Shown: positions 9,815 to 19,403, numbered from the stretch's first letter. The stretch: 64,000 bases of DNA from Pseudomonas sp. PD9R (GCF_019200975.1 NZ_JAHTMR010000002.1:603679-667678); one strand, 5' to 3'. Program-made: numbers and translations. Notes: a model not told the origin generated them from the letters alone.

Positions 9815-9890
<76 letters not shown>

Positions 9891-9994
9891 ATTTTAAACA
9901 GCGTTGCTTTCGGGCAGGGCTGAGTGAAACCAGAACCAAGTCTTCGGATGCGGATCTGGACACCGAAACACACACCATGTGTTCCGGGTAGCGT

Positions 9995-10070
9995 GTCCCC
10001 TTCGTCTAGTGGCCTAGGACACCGCCCTTTCACGGCGGTAACAGGGGTTCGAGTCCCCTAGGGGACGCCA
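9995..10070 (+). tRNA. tRNA-Glu (TTC), copy 2
   Basis: Same 76-nt sequence as copy 1. It lies 104 bp downstream of the first tRNA-Gly. No separate promoter is visible in the spacer, so it is probably transcribed from the promoter at 9646. Confidence 0.97.
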
Positions 10071-10073
10071 TTT

Positions 10074-10149
<76 letters not shown>

Positions 10150-10157
10150 TATTTAAC

Positions 10158-10190
10158 AAAAACGCCGCTCATTGAGCGGCGTTTTTGTTT
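10158..10190 (+). terminator. Rho-independent terminator of the tRNA operon
   Basis: AAAACGCCGCTC-ATT-GAGCGGCGTTTTTG: a 9-bp GC-rich stem (CGCCGCTCA/TGAGCGGCG) followed by a T-run, just after the last tRNA. Confidence 0.92.
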
Positions 10191-10217
10191 GTGCGTAATT
10201 TGAGTCTGAAAAAGAAA

Positions 10218-10252
10218 AAGGCCCGCCAGTCTGACTGAGCGGGCCTTCTCTT
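10218..10252 (-). terminator. Rho-independent terminator of the LysE-type gene
   Basis: The stem AAGGCCCGC / GCGGGCCTT with a 15-nt loop lies just after the minus-strand stop at 10265. On the minus strand the hairpin is followed by a T-rich tract (TTTTTCTTTTTC). Confidence 0.85.
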
Positions 10253-10264
10253 TATGCGGTGGTT

Positions 10265-10903
10265 TTACATCGACAGAATCAACCGCCCGGCAAACAGGAT
10301 CAAAATCACCCCCATGGTGCGTTCGAACCAGTGCCCCATGCGCAGAAATAACAATCGCACCCTGTTGCTGGAAAAGAACAATGCAACGATCACAAACCAC
10401 AGCGCGTTCACGAAACACATCCACACACCGTACAGCGCTTGAATCTTCAGGGGGGTCGTAGCGCTGATCAGGGTGGTGAAAATCGCCAGGAAAAACAAAG
10501 TGGCCTTGGGGTTGGTGGCGTTGGTCAGAAAACCTGTGGTGAAGGCCTTCGGCAGCGATTGCTCGACGACGGGTTCGTCAGCCGCTTTATCGCCTTCCAG
10601 CACTGATTTTGGCTGACTGCGCAGCAGGTTTACGCCCAGGTACAGGATGTAAGCACCGCCCGCGACCTTGGCTACCGTCAACAGCCATGGGAGGGCGTGC
10701 ATCAATGCTCCAACGCCCAGCAAGGTGTACAGCACATGCACGGAAATGCCGGCACCAATGCCCAGGGCGGTGCAGATGCCCACCACTCGGCCGAAACGCA
10801 CGCTCTGGCGGATGGTCACGGCAAAATCCGGTCCGGGAGCAACCACGGCGAGAAAGTGGATGGTTGCCAGCGCCAAAAACTCGCCCAGATAATTGGAAAG
10901 CAT
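10265..10903 (-). CDS. LysE/RhtB-family amino-acid exporter
   Basis: 212 aa, about six membrane helices. The N-terminal PGPDFAVTIRQSVRFG and GIGAGISVHVLYTLLG are typical of RhtB-type translocators, and TNATNPKATLFFLAIF is the conserved central motif. The inner-membrane protein exports a small amino acid or homoserine-type compound by proton exchange; the substrate is not decidable. It lies upstream of, and in the same direction as, the tRNA terminator region but has its own terminator. Confidence 0.92.
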   Translation of the reverse strand: MLSNYLGEFLALATIHFLAVVAPGPDFAVTIRQSVRFGRVVGICTALGIGAGISVHVLYTLLGVGALMHALPWLLTVAKVAGGAYILYLGVNLLRSQPKSVLEGDKAADEPVVEQSLPKAFTTGFLTNATNPKATLFFLAIFTTLISATTPLKIQALYGVWMCFVNALWFVIVALFFSSNRVRLLFLRMGHWFERTMGVILILFAGRLILSM

Positions 10904-11029
10904 TTCAACTCCAGAAGGTTAGGCGCGAAGTAGCCGACAAAGTAGGGAAGGGCTCACGCGAGGCTCGCGAGCAGCCAGGGCAACGAGCCTTCCCCGGAGG
11001 CAGGCGATGCTGTAGTCACGCCCGAATTC

Positions 11030-11656
11030 TCAGTCCACTTGGTAGTGGACGGACAAAATCCCTTTCTTCTGCGAAAGGGAAGCAATCTTGACTGCACCCA
11101 AATCCTTCAGGCTGCGTACGTGGGTGCCGCCGCAACCATAGGCGGGTAGTTCGCCGAAACCGATTTCCCGGGCGCCTTCGCGCAGCGAGGTCAGGCGCGG
11201 CAGATCATCGGCAATCCACTGTTCGATGCCGTGCGCGACCGTATCGGCATCAACTTCTTTTGCGGACTCTGTCGGTTTGAATTGCACGCGTCCTTCGCCT
11301 GGCCAGTGGTGGGCCTTGATCGGCATCCAGCGCATGGCCTGGACAAAATGGCCGATCAAGTGTCCGGCCGAATGCATGCGCGTGTTGAATTGGCGACGCT
11401 GTTCGTCGATGCGGATCTGGGTCATGCCGATTTTTACCGGACGATCGACGAAATGAATAATCCGGTCCGGGTCCTGAACCACGCGCAGCACTTGGCTTTC
11501 GCCAATCCAGCCGGTATCACAGGGTTGGCCGCCGCCCTGTGGGTGAAACAACGTTGCGCGCAGAACCACGGCGAACTCGTTCTCGTGGGGCGTGCAATCC
11601 AGGACTTCCACATTGGCCTTGAGGTCATCACTATGGAAAAAGAGGCGAAGCGTCAT
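11030..11656 (-). CDS. AlaX-type alanyl-tRNA editing protein
   Basis: 208 aa. Free-standing homologue of the AlaRS editing domain: GGGQPCDTG near residue 40, the zinc site HSAGHLIGH (about residue 98) and the C-terminal CGGTHV motif (about residue 177). Family role: hydrolysis of mischarged Ser- or Gly-tRNA(Ala) in trans. It is divergent from the LysR gene, with about 90 bp between, so the LysR may control it. Confidence in the family is high; substrate choice (Ser or Gly) is uncertain. Confidence 0.9.
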   Translation of the reverse strand: MTLRLFFHSDDLKANVEVLDCTPHENEFAVVLRATLFHPQGGGQPCDTGWIGESQVLRVVQDPDRIIHFVDRPVKIGMTQIRIDEQRRQFNTRMHSAGHLIGHFVQAMRWMPIKAHHWPGEGRVQFKPTESAKEVDADTVAHGIEQWIADDLPRLTSLREGAREIGFGELPAYGCGGTHVRSLKDLGAVKIASLSQKKGILSVHYQVD

Positions 11657-11747
11657 GTTCCAGGCTCGTAATCAAATTTCTATTTTTTATTATATGAAGC
11701 GCGGAATAACGTGATAATCCGTTCAAACTTCAAAGGACTGTTGCGTT

Positions 11748-12746
11748 GTGAGCATAAATCTTCCACTGCCGCTGCTCGGTGAAATGGCGATTTTCGTCAA
11801 GGTTGTCGAGACCGGGAGCTTCTCCGAGGCGGCCCGCCAGTTGGGTTCATCGCCTTCGGCGGTCAGCCGCAGCATCTCGCGTCTGGAAAAGGCGCTCGCT
11901 ACCCGCCTGCTGCAACGCACCACGCGCAAATTGCGCCTGAGCGACGGTGGCGAGGAAGTGTTCAAGCGTTGCCAGGACATGGTCAGCGCCGCCAGATCGG
12001 TGATGGAAATCAGCGGTCAGTTCACCGATGAAGCCGAGGGGCTGGTGCGTCTGAGCGTGCCAAAAGCGGTGGGCCGGATCGTGATTCACCCCCATATGCC
12101 CGAGTTTTTACGCCGTTATCCCAAAGTGGATGTAGAGCTGTTGCTTGAAGATCGTCAGGTGGATTTGATCGATGATCACGTCGACCTGGCGATTCGCATC
12201 ACTGATCGCCCGCCTTCGGGGCTTGTGGGGCGGCAGTTGCTGACGATTGACCATTTGCTCTGCGCGACACCGCAGTATCTGGCCGAACACGGAACGCCGA
12301 CTCATCCCCATGACTTGCTCAACCACAGTTGCATTTACCTGGGTGAAACCCCGAGCGATGCGCGCTGGAAATTCAAGAAAGGCACTAAGACGGTCACTGT
12401 CGGTGTGCGCGGACGTTATGCCGCCAATCATACTGGCGTACGTTTTGGCGCTGTATTGCAGCACATCGGCATTGGCAGCCTGCCGTACTTCACGGCGCGC
12501 CGAGCCTTGGAGAAGGGGTTGATGGTGCAAGTATTGCCGGACTGGACTTTCCTGGCGTCCTACCACGGAGGCGCCTGGTTGCTGCATTCGCCAACCCGAT
12601 ACATGCCGCCAAAAATACGCGTGCTGATTGATTATCTGGTGGAGTGTCTGGAGAAGGAGCCGACTTTGAGCAAACCGGGTAAGTCGAGCGGTCTGGTGAC
12701 GGCCGTATCGGAGTATGAGCTGCCCGAGAGCGACGGTTTGTTTTAA
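11748..12746 (+). CDS. LysR-family transcriptional regulator
   Basis: 332 aa, GTG start. The N-terminal winged helix (about residues 10-70) contains TGSFSEAARQLGSSPSAVSRSISRLEKAL. The C-terminal periplasmic-binding-like effector domain (about 95-300) contains VDLAIRITDRPPSGLVGRQL. It resembles the CrgA/AaeR-like branch that often controls a divergent enzyme. Its neighbours are the divergent AlaX gene and a palindromic repeat downstream. The effector is unknown. Confidence 0.92.
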   Translation: MSINLPLPLLGEMAIFVKVVETGSFSEAARQLGSSPSAVSRSISRLEKALATRLLQRTTRKLRLSDGGEEVFKRCQDMVSAARSVMEISGQFTDEAEGLVRLSVPKAVGRIVIHPHMPEFLRRYPKVDVELLLEDRQVDLIDDHVDLAIRITDRPPSGLVGRQLLTIDHLLCATPQYLAEHGTPTHPHDLLNHSCIYLGETPSDARWKFKKGTKTVTVGVRGRYAANHTGVRFGAVLQHIGIGSLPYFTARRALEKGLMVQVLPDWTFLASYHGGAWLLHSPTRYMPPKIRVLIDYLVECLEKEPTLSKPGKSSGLVTAVSEYELPESDGLF

Positions 12747-12758
12747 AAAACAAAAATC

Positions 12759-12827
12759 AAAAGATCGCAGCCTTCGGCGGCGCCTACATTCGTTCCCTGT
12801 AGGAGCTGCCGAAGGCTGCGATCTTTT
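12759..12827. repeat. Dispersed palindromic repeat, copy 3
   Basis: AAAAGATCGCAGCCTTCGGC / GCCGAAGGCTGCGATCTTTT arms with the shortest loop of the family here. It sits between the convergent LysR gene and the 12847-13254 gene and may also act as their terminator. Confidence 0.9.
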
Positions 12828-12846
12828 GATCTGCCCGGCATTCGGA

Positions 12847-13254
12847 TCAGTGCTTGCTGTCCTGGTTCGACAACGCCAGCAATTGCTTTTCCTGGTTCCA
12901 GTCAAACGGCTCGTCATTCTGTTCGGCTTCAAAGCGACGTTCTTCCAGCGCCTGATACAGATCGATTTCATCATCGGGCATGTAATGCAGGCAGTCACCG
13001 GCGAAGTACCACAGCAAGTCGCGCGGGACCAGGTGTGCGATTTGCGGGTAGCGGGTAATCACCTGGCACAGGATGTCCTGGCCCAGGTATTGGCTTTCGA
13101 TCGGGTCGACCGGCAGCAACGCACGCAATTCGTCGAAGCGCTCCAGGAACAAGGCATGGCTTTCTTCGGGAACCTGGTCGGCCTCACCTACGGCGACCAG
13201 GATGCTGCGCAGGTGGTCGAGCAAAACGAGATGATCGGCAACGATGTTGGACAC
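12847..13254 (-). CDS. Conserved small acidic protein of unknown function
   Basis: 135 aa from a GTG at 13254 (VSNIVADHLVLLDHLRS), preceded by GAGGA at a good distance. An ATG seven codons upstream is less well placed. Rich in Asp/Glu, with no signal peptide or membrane helix; contains CQVITRYPQIAHLVPRDLLW and ends in a charged QNDEPFDWNQEK tail. I recall a hypothetical gene beside the FadE-like dehydrogenase in P. aeruginosa, so the neighbourhood seems conserved. No function can be assigned. Confidence 0.8.
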   Translation of the reverse strand: MSNIVADHLVLLDHLRSILVAVGEADQVPEESHALFLERFDELRALLPVDPIESQYLGQDILCQVITRYPQIAHLVPRDLLWYFAGDCLHYMPDDEIDLYQALEERRFEAEQNDEPFDWNQEKQLLALSNQDSKH

Positions 13255-13337
13255 GAGATAAGTCCTCAAGAGCAAAACGGGCGCGGGAGTATAAAGCGCC
13301 TGCGCCCTTTTTTACATGCCGGACATGGTTAGCTGGA

Positions 13338-15785
13338 TCAGCGGACCTTGCCTGTGGCCAGCGTCAGCTCCTCTTTGTCGAAATCATCGACATCAATCAC
13401 TTTGCGCCGCACCGCTTCGGCCTCACGCAGCGTGTGTGCTTCGACCGGCTGCAATACACCAGCTTCCAGCGCTGCATCGATGATGTGTTCGCCGGCAACC
13501 GGTTTGACCTGGCCGCTCTTGAGCGCCACGTGCAGTTTCTTTCGCAACGGTTGCGCGGCACTCAACTGATCGCAGGCGTGTTGCAGGACACCGACCGGAT
13601 CTTCGATCGATTGCGGGCGATAGCAGCCCTGGAGCAATTCTTCGAGGGTCGGATCGCCTTTGGCCCGAGCGATCACCGCCGCGACTTCGGCGCCAAGTTT
13701 ATCCGACGGTCCTTTGTGGCGGCGCCCGAACGGGAACACGATCACCCGCAACAGACAACCCAGCACTTTGTTCGGGAAGTTGCTCAACAGCTCATCCATC
13801 GCCCGTTCGCCTTGACCGAGGCTTTCTTCCATGGCCCAGGTAAACAGCGGCGTCATGTGCTCGGGTGAGTCGAGATCGCTGTAACGCTTGAGCGCGGCGC
13901 TGGCCAGATACAAGTTGCTGAGCACATCGCCCAGCCGTGCCGACAGGCGTTCGCGGCGTTTCAGTTCGCCGCCCAGCAACATCATGCTGAGGTCGGCGAG
14001 CAGGGCGAACGCGGCGGACTGGCGATTGAGCGCGCGGAAGTAACCTTGGCTGAGTTTGTCGCCCGGCATGTGTTCCAAGTGCCCGAAACCGAGGTTCAAC
14101 ACCAGCGTGCTGGCCGCGTTGCTCACGGCAAAACCGATGTGCTTGAGCAACAGGTCATCGAACTCAATGAGTGCCTGGTCCTTGTCCTCGCGGCTGGCCA
14201 GAGCCATTTCCTTGAGTACGAAGGGGTGGCAGCGAATTGCGCCCTGGCCGAAGATCATCAGGTTGCGCGAGAGGATGTTCGCACCTTCGACCGTGATACA
14301 GATCGGCGCGCCGCTCCACATGCGCCCCAGATAATTCTTGGGCCCCATGATGATCCCCTTGCCACCGTGAACATCCATGGCGTGGCTGATGCACTCGCGC
14401 CCGCGCTCGGTGAGGTGATACTTGAGAATCGCCGACAGTACTGACGGTTTTTCGCCCAGGTCCACCGCGTTGGCGGTCAACATTCGCGCCGCGTCCATCA
14501 TCCAGGCGTTGCCGCCGATGCGCGCCATGGCTTCCTGAATGCCTTCGAAAGCGGCAATCGGCACGTTGAACTGTTCGCGAATCTGCGCGTACTGGCCGGT
14601 CACCAGGCTGGTGAACTTGGCCATGCCGGTGCCCACCGCTGGCAGGGAGATTGAACGCCCGACCGACAGGCAATTCATCAGCATCATCCAGCCCTTGCCG
14701 AGCATTTCCTGGCCGCCGATAAGGAATTCCAGTGGGATGAAAACGTCCTTGCCGGAGTTCGGACCATTCATGAACGCCGCGCCCAAAGGCAGATGACGAC
14801 GGCCGATTTCCACGCCAGCGGTATCGGTTGGAACCAGCGCCAGGCTGATGCCCAGATCCTCTGTTTCTCCTAGCAAATGGTCCGGGTCGTAGGCCTTGAA
14901 TGCCACACCGAGGAGGGTGGCCACCGGGCCGAGCGTGATGTAGCGCTTTTCCCAGTTCAGGCGCAGGCCGAGGGTTTCCTTGCCTTCCCATTCACCCTTG
15001 CAGATAACCCCCGTGTCGGGCATGCCACCCGCGTCAGAGCCGGCCAGCGGACCGGTCAATGCGAAGCAAGGAATTTCGTCGCCGCGCGCCAGGCGTGGCA
15101 GGTAATGGTTACGTTGTTCGTCGGTGCCGTAATGCAGCAACAGTTCGGCCGGGCCGAGGGAGTTGGGGACCATCACGGTGGACGCCAGGTCGCCGCTATG
15201 GCTTGCCAGTTTCATGGCGACTTGAGAGTGGGCATAGGCCGAAAACCCCTTGCCGCCAAACTCCTTGGGAATGATCAGGGCGAAGAAACCCTGCGCCTTG
15301 ATAAAGGTCCAGGCTTCGGCTGGCAGGTCCATGGTTTGCCCGAGTTGCCAGTCGCTGACCATGGCGCAGAGCTCATTGGTCGGGCCATCGATAAACGCCT
15401 GTTCCTCTTCGCTCAGTTGTGCTTTCGGATAGGACAGCAGCTTGTTCCAGTCCGGGCGGCCGCTGAACAATTCGCCATCCCACCACACCGTGCCAGCTTC
15501 GATGGCCTCGCGTTCGGTTTGCGACATGGGCGGCAGGGTTTTCTGGAACCATTTGAACAGTGGCGCGCTGAACAGTTTGCGGCGCAGGTCGGGTAACAAC
15601 AAAGGGGCCGCCACGGCGGCCATCAATACCCAGAAAATCAGTAGCAACCAGCCCGGTGCGCGGCTGAAGGCGCCCATTGCCAGTAGGTAGACAGCCACGA
15701 TGCCCAGGGCAGGCAGCGGGGAGATACGACGGTGGGCTAAATAAGCTATCCCGACAACCAGAACCAGTATCCACAACAGCAGCAT
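13338..15785 (-). CDS. fadE: Acyl-CoA dehydrogenase, FadE type
   Basis: 815 aa, almost the length of E. coli FadE. Two N-terminal hydrophobic helices (about residues 1-20 and 40-65) anchor it to the membrane. The acyl-CoA dehydrogenase core (about 110-480) shows IPKEFGGKGFSAYAHS, CFALTGPLAGSDAGG and the FAD-domain MDVHGGKGI. A C-terminal FadE-specific domain ends near residue 800. First step of beta-oxidation of acyl-CoAs. Pseudomonads carry several FadE paralogues, so chain-length preference cannot be inferred. Confidence 0.93.
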   Translation of the reverse strand: MLLLWILVLVVGIAYLAHRRISPLPALGIVAVYLLAMGAFSRAPGWLLLIFWVLMAAVAAPLLLPDLRRKLFSAPLFKWFQKTLPPMSQTEREAIEAGTVWWDGELFSGRPDWNKLLSYPKAQLSEEEQAFIDGPTNELCAMVSDWQLGQTMDLPAEAWTFIKAQGFFALIIPKEFGGKGFSAYAHSQVAMKLASHSGDLASTVMVPNSLGPAELLLHYGTDEQRNHYLPRLARGDEIPCFALTGPLAGSDAGGMPDTGVICKGEWEGKETLGLRLNWEKRYITLGPVATLLGVAFKAYDPDHLLGETEDLGISLALVPTDTAGVEIGRRHLPLGAAFMNGPNSGKDVFIPLEFLIGGQEMLGKGWMMLMNCLSVGRSISLPAVGTGMAKFTSLVTGQYAQIREQFNVPIAAFEGIQEAMARIGGNAWMMDAARMLTANAVDLGEKPSVLSAILKYHLTERGRECISHAMDVHGGKGIIMGPKNYLGRMWSGAPICITVEGANILSRNLMIFGQGAIRCHPFVLKEMALASREDKDQALIEFDDLLLKHIGFAVSNAASTLVLNLGFGHLEHMPGDKLSQGYFRALNRQSAAFALLADLSMMLLGGELKRRERLSARLGDVLSNLYLASAALKRYSDLDSPEHMTPLFTWAMEESLGQGERAMDELLSNFPNKVLGCLLRVIVFPFGRRHKGPSDKLGAEVAAVIARAKGDPTLEELLQGCYRPQSIEDPVGVLQHACDQLSAAQPLRKKLHVALKSGQVKPVAGEHIIDAALEAGVLQPVEAHTLREAEAVRRKVIDVDDFDKEELTLATGKVR

Positions 15786-16034
15786 ATTTAATCCTCCGTG
15801 AAACCAGGGCGAACCAACTCACAGAGCTTAGACGGCATCCGCAGAATCGGACGGTCAGAGCGATGTGATTGAAAACGTGGGAAACCCGGGATAAATGGTG
15901 TAGGCCGGGTTCGCCACGTGTCTGGGAAATCGTTCGTTGAGGCGGGCGACAACGCGCCTATATTTGGCCGAAACGTCGTTATCTCTGTGCTGAACCTCTC
16001 GCTAGACTCGGGGCTCCCCCAGGAGATTGCCCGC

Positions 16035-16673
16035 ATGCACGAGTATCTGAGTCCCGGCCGCTTCATCGATAGTGACCACCCCTCGGTGGTGGAGTTCGCC
16101 GAAAAACATCGCGGTGCCAGTCGCGACCCGCTCGAGCAGGCAATCAATCTTTATTACGCGGTGCGAGAGGCAGTGCGCTACAACCCGTACACCTTCAGTC
16201 GCGATCCGCAGACCTTGCGCGGCAGTTATGCGCTGGCAACCGGCGAAAGTTACTGCGTGCCCAAAGCCACGCTGCTGGCTGGGTGTGCGCGACATTGTGG
16301 AATTCCCGCGCGGATCGGCCTGGCGGACGTGCGCAATCATTTATCGACGCCGCGCCTGCTCGAATTGCTCAAGAGCGACGTATTCGCCATGCATGGCTAC
16401 ACCGAGCTGTATCTGAATGGTCGTTGGGTCAAAGCCACTCCGGCGTTCAATCAGGGTTTATGCGAACTGTTCAATGTCGCGCCACTGGAGTTCGACGGAA
16501 TCAACGACAGTGTTTTCCACCCCTTCAATCGAGATGGCGAAAAGTTGATGGAGTACCTGATCGATCACGGCCAGTTCACTGACGTCCCCGAAGCCTTCTT
16601 CTTCGAGCACCTTGAGAAGTGCTATCCGCACTTGTTCGGCGCTCAACTGCCGCCGCTGCTGGGGGATATGTAG
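16035..16673 (+). CDS. Transglutaminase-like cysteine protein
   Basis: 212 aa from the ATG at 16035 (AGGAG nine bases upstream), preferred over an in-frame ATG at 15918. The transglutaminase-like core has the nucleophile C74 in GESYCVPKATLLAG and H120 in MHGYTEL. The third acidic residue expected in a W-x-x-x-D-P-T context is not there: the sequence is WVKATPAFN. No signal peptide, so it is cytoplasmic. It may act as a peptidase or amidase; the substrate is unknown. The GST gene follows after 64 bp. Confidence 0.82.
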   Translation: MHEYLSPGRFIDSDHPSVVEFAEKHRGASRDPLEQAINLYYAVREAVRYNPYTFSRDPQTLRGSYALATGESYCVPKATLLAGCARHCGIPARIGLADVRNHLSTPRLLELLKSDVFAMHGYTELYLNGRWVKATPAFNQGLCELFNVAPLEFDGINDSVFHPFNRDGEKLMEYLIDHGQFTDVPEAFFFEHLEKCYPHLFGAQLPPLLGDM

Positions 16674-16737
16674 AGCGATTTGAGTCGCGCCTGATCCGGC
16701 GTATGCTGCCTGCGCATTCATCTATAAAGAGGCGGTC

Positions 16738-17361
16738 ATGCTGAAGATCTGGGGTCGGAAAAATTCATCGAATGTCAGAAAGCCTTTGTGGGCCGCCGAA
16801 GAACTTGGCCTGGCCTATGAAGCCATTGATGCGGGCGGTGCCTTCGGTGTAGTTGACACGCCCGAGTACCGTGCGATGAATCCCAATGGACGCGTACCGG
16901 TGATTGAAGACGACGGCTTCGTGTTGTGGGAATCCAATGCCATCGTTCGCTACCTGATGGCCAAATACGCCACAGACACCGCGTGGTATCCGGCGGATCT
17001 GCAAGCGCGCGCCACCGCTGACAAATGGATGGACTGGACCACGTCGAGTTTTGCCGGCCCGTTTCGCACTGTGTTCTGGGGCGTGCTGCGCACTCCGGCA
17101 GACCAGCAGGACTGGTCCGCGATCAAGGCAGGGATAACAGAGTGCGACGCTTTGCTGGCGATGGCCGATCAGGCGTTGGCAACCAAACCTTACCTGTCCG
17201 GCGACGAGATCGGCATGGGCGATGTTCCGCTGGGCAGTTTTATTTATGCCTGGTTCGAGATGCCAATCGAGCGCGCACCGCAACCTCATCTGGAGGCCTG
17301 GTATGCGCGGCTGAAACAACGCCCGGCGTATCAAAAAGCGGTGATGACCGCGTTGACTTAA
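16738..17361 (+). CDS. Glutathione S-transferase family protein
   Basis: 207 aa. N-terminal thioredoxin-like domain (residues 1-80) with RKNSSNVRKPLWAAEELGL as the glutathione-site loop and the ES motif (LWESNAIVRYLMAKY). The all-helical C-terminal domain spans about 90-200. The cytosolic GST may conjugate electrophiles or act as a GSH-dependent reductase; S12/S13 or N14 could be the catalytic residue. An AGAGGCGG ribosome site precedes the ATG. Confidence 0.9.
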   Translation: MLKIWGRKNSSNVRKPLWAAEELGLAYEAIDAGGAFGVVDTPEYRAMNPNGRVPVIEDDGFVLWESNAIVRYLMAKYATDTAWYPADLQARATADKWMDWTTSSFAGPFRTVFWGVLRTPADQQDWSAIKAGITECDALLAMADQALATKPYLSGDEIGMGDVPLGSFIYAWFEMPIERAPQPHLEAWYARLKQRPAYQKAVMTALT

Positions 17362-17494
17362 TACTCACTATCGACACACTTGACTGTACTTGTGTGGCGG
17401 CGACAAGCACCATTGCGCTAACGCGCTGCGGTTGCATTGCTCGCCGTCCGCCCATATTTATCCCTTCCTTCCCTTCTTGGTGCGTAAATCCGAT

Positions 17495-18427
17495 ATGAGT
17501 TCCGCTCTGTCCATCCGGCAGCTAACCAAAACCTACGGCAACGGTTTCCAGGCCTTGAGTGGTATCGATCTGGACGTCGCCGAAGGTGACTTCTTCGCCT
17601 TGCTCGGCCCGAACGGCGCCGGCAAATCCACGACCATCGGCATTCTCTCGACCCTGGTGAACAAGTCCAGCGGCACAGTGAATATCTTCGGCCATGACCT
17701 GGACAAGAATCCTGCACAGCTCAAGCGCTCCATCGGCGTGGTGCCCCAGGAATTCAACTTCAACCAGTTCGAAAAGACATTCGACATCGTCGTGACCCAG
17801 GCCGGTTACTACGGCATTCCGGCGAAAGTCGCGAAAGAGCGTGCCGAGCAGTATCTGACCCAGCTCGGGCTGTGGGACAAGCGCGATGTGCCGTCGCGTT
17901 CTCTGTCTGGGGGCATGAAGCGTCGACTGATGATCGCCCGGGCGCTGGTTCACGAACCGCGCCTGTTGATCCTCGACGAACCGACCGCTGGCGTGGACAT
18001 CGAATTGCGTCGCTCGATGTGGACCTTCCTCACCGAGCTGAACAAGAAAGGCATCACCATCATCCTCACCACGCACTATCTGGAAGAGGCTGAGCAGTTG
18101 TGCCGCAACATCGGCATCATCGATCACGGCACTATTGTCGAGAACACCAGCATGAAGCAGTTGCTCGGCCAACTGCATGTCGAGACCTTCCTGCTGGATT
18201 TGAAGAACGGTCTGGGTGTGCCGCCGCAACTGATCGGCTATCCATCACGGTTGCTTGACGGTCATACCCTGGAAGTCCAGGTGGACAAAAGCATGGGCAT
18301 CACCGCGCTGTTCACACAGCTTGCCGAACAGCGTATTGAAGTGCTGAGCCTGCGTAACAAAACCAATCGCCTCGAGGAGTTGTTCGTGTCCCTGGTGGAG
18401 AAAAATCTGTCGAAGGTGGCGGTATGA
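17495..18427 (+). CDS. ABC transporter ATP-binding protein (YadG-like)
   Basis: 310 aa from the ATG at 17495 (MSSALSIRQLTKTYG); an upstream in-frame start would add an unlikely 35 residues. Walker A GPNGAGKST, signature LSGGMKRRLMIARAL, Walker B LLILDEPTAG and the switch His (TTHYLEE) are all intact. The 80-residue C-terminal extension is typical of ABC-2 exporters of the DrrA/YadG kind. It overlaps the permease gene by four bases (ATGA) and forms an exporter with it; the substrate is unknown. Confidence 0.93.
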   Translation: MSSALSIRQLTKTYGNGFQALSGIDLDVAEGDFFALLGPNGAGKSTTIGILSTLVNKSSGTVNIFGHDLDKNPAQLKRSIGVVPQEFNFNQFEKTFDIVVTQAGYYGIPAKVAKERAEQYLTQLGLWDKRDVPSRSLSGGMKRRLMIARALVHEPRLLILDEPTAGVDIELRRSMWTFLTELNKKGITIILTTHYLEEAEQLCRNIGIIDHGTIVENTSMKQLLGQLHVETFLLDLKNGLGVPPQLIGYPSRLLDGHTLEVQVDKSMGITALFTQLAEQRIEVLSLRNKTNRLEELFVSLVEKNLSKVAV

Positions 18428-19203
18428 GTTCCGAGCTGCAACCCAATCTCGTTGCCCTGAACACCATTGTTTACCGTGAGGTCCGGCGTTTTACCCGGAT
18501 CTGGCCGCAAACCCTGCTGCCGCCGGCCATCACCATGGTTCTGTACTTCGTGATCTTCGGTAACCTGATTGGCCGGCAGATCGGCGATATGGGTGGCTTC
18601 ACCTATATGGAATACATCGTACCGGGGCTGATCATGATGTCGGTGATCACCAACTCTTATGGCAACGTGGTGTCGAGTTTCTTCGGCAGCAAGTTCCAGC
18701 GCTCGATCGAAGAGTTGATGGTGTCGCCGGTGTCGCCGCACACCATTCTCATCGGCTACACCTTGGGCGGCGTGCTGCGCGGGTTGATGGTCGGGATCAT
18801 CGTGACGCTGCTGTCGTTGTTCTTCACCCATTTGCAGGTGCATCACCTGGGCGTGACCATTCTGGTGGTGGTGCTGACGGCAACGATCTTCTCGCTGCTG
18901 GGTTTCATCAACGCGGTGTTTGCGCGCAATTTTGATGACATCTCGATCATTCCGACGTTTGTACTGACGCCGTTGACCTACTTGGGCGGGGTGTTTTACT
19001 CGATTACATTGCTGCCGCCGTTCTGGCAAACCGTGTCGTTGGCTAACCCGGTGCTGCACATGGTTAACGCGTTCCGTTACGGCATTCTTGGGGTGTCGGA
19101 CATCAAGATCAGCATTGCGATTACGTTCATGGTGGTGGCGACTTTGGTGTTGTATATCGGTTGCGCACGGTTGTTGGTGAGTGGGCGGGGGATGCGGACC
19201 TAG
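18424..19203 (+). CDS. ABC-2 type permease (YadH-like)
   Basis: 259 aa with six predicted membrane helices, the ABC-2 permease pattern, including TYMEYIVPGLIMMSVITNSY and LTPLTYLGGVFYSI. Partner of the ATPase encoded immediately upstream with a four-base overlap. The complex sits in the inner membrane and exports an unidentified compound. It ends without a clear terminator; REP-type repeats follow. Confidence 0.93.
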   Translation: MSSELQPNLVALNTIVYREVRRFTRIWPQTLLPPAITMVLYFVIFGNLIGRQIGDMGGFTYMEYIVPGLIMMSVITNSYGNVVSSFFGSKFQRSIEELMVSPVSPHTILIGYTLGGVLRGLMVGIIVTLLSLFFTHLQVHHLGVTILVVVLTATIFSLLGFINAVFARNFDDISIIPTFVLTPLTYLGGVFYSITLLPPFWQTVSLANPVLHMVNAFRYGILGVSDIKISIAITFMVVATLVLYIGCARLLVSGRGMRT

Positions 19204-19258
19204 TCGCTTTGATAACGAACTTGTTGCTGACTTGATTTAGCGGTTGTACTCGATCCCT

Positions 19259-19280
19259 TGTGGGAGCGGGTCAGCCGCTG
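19259..19280. repeat. Single REP-like half unit
   Basis: TGTGGGAGCGGG followed by GCCGCT, a degenerate REP core with no inverted partner nearby. It lies 50 bp before copy 4 of the other repeat family. Confidence 0.5.
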
Positions 19281-19326
19281 TGCAAAACCTCCACTCGGCC
19301 TCTCGAGAGGACCATAAATCAAGATC

Positions 19327-19403
19327 AAAAGATCGCAGCCTTCGGCAGCTTCTACAGGAAACCGTATGTCCCTCTGTGGAGCTGCCGAAGGCTGCGATCT
19401 TTT
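19327..19403. repeat. Dispersed palindromic repeat, copy 4
   Basis: AAAAGATCGCAGCCTTCGGC / GCCGAAGGCTGCGATCTTTT arms. It is located between the convergent ABC permease and DUF2062 genes. Confidence 0.9.

Noticed and set aside
13279..13315. GGGCGC...GCGCCC hairpin with a T-run between fadE and the 12847-13254 gene
   Set aside because: The T-run is on the wrong strand for the minus-strand genes and no + gene ends there; not called as a terminator.
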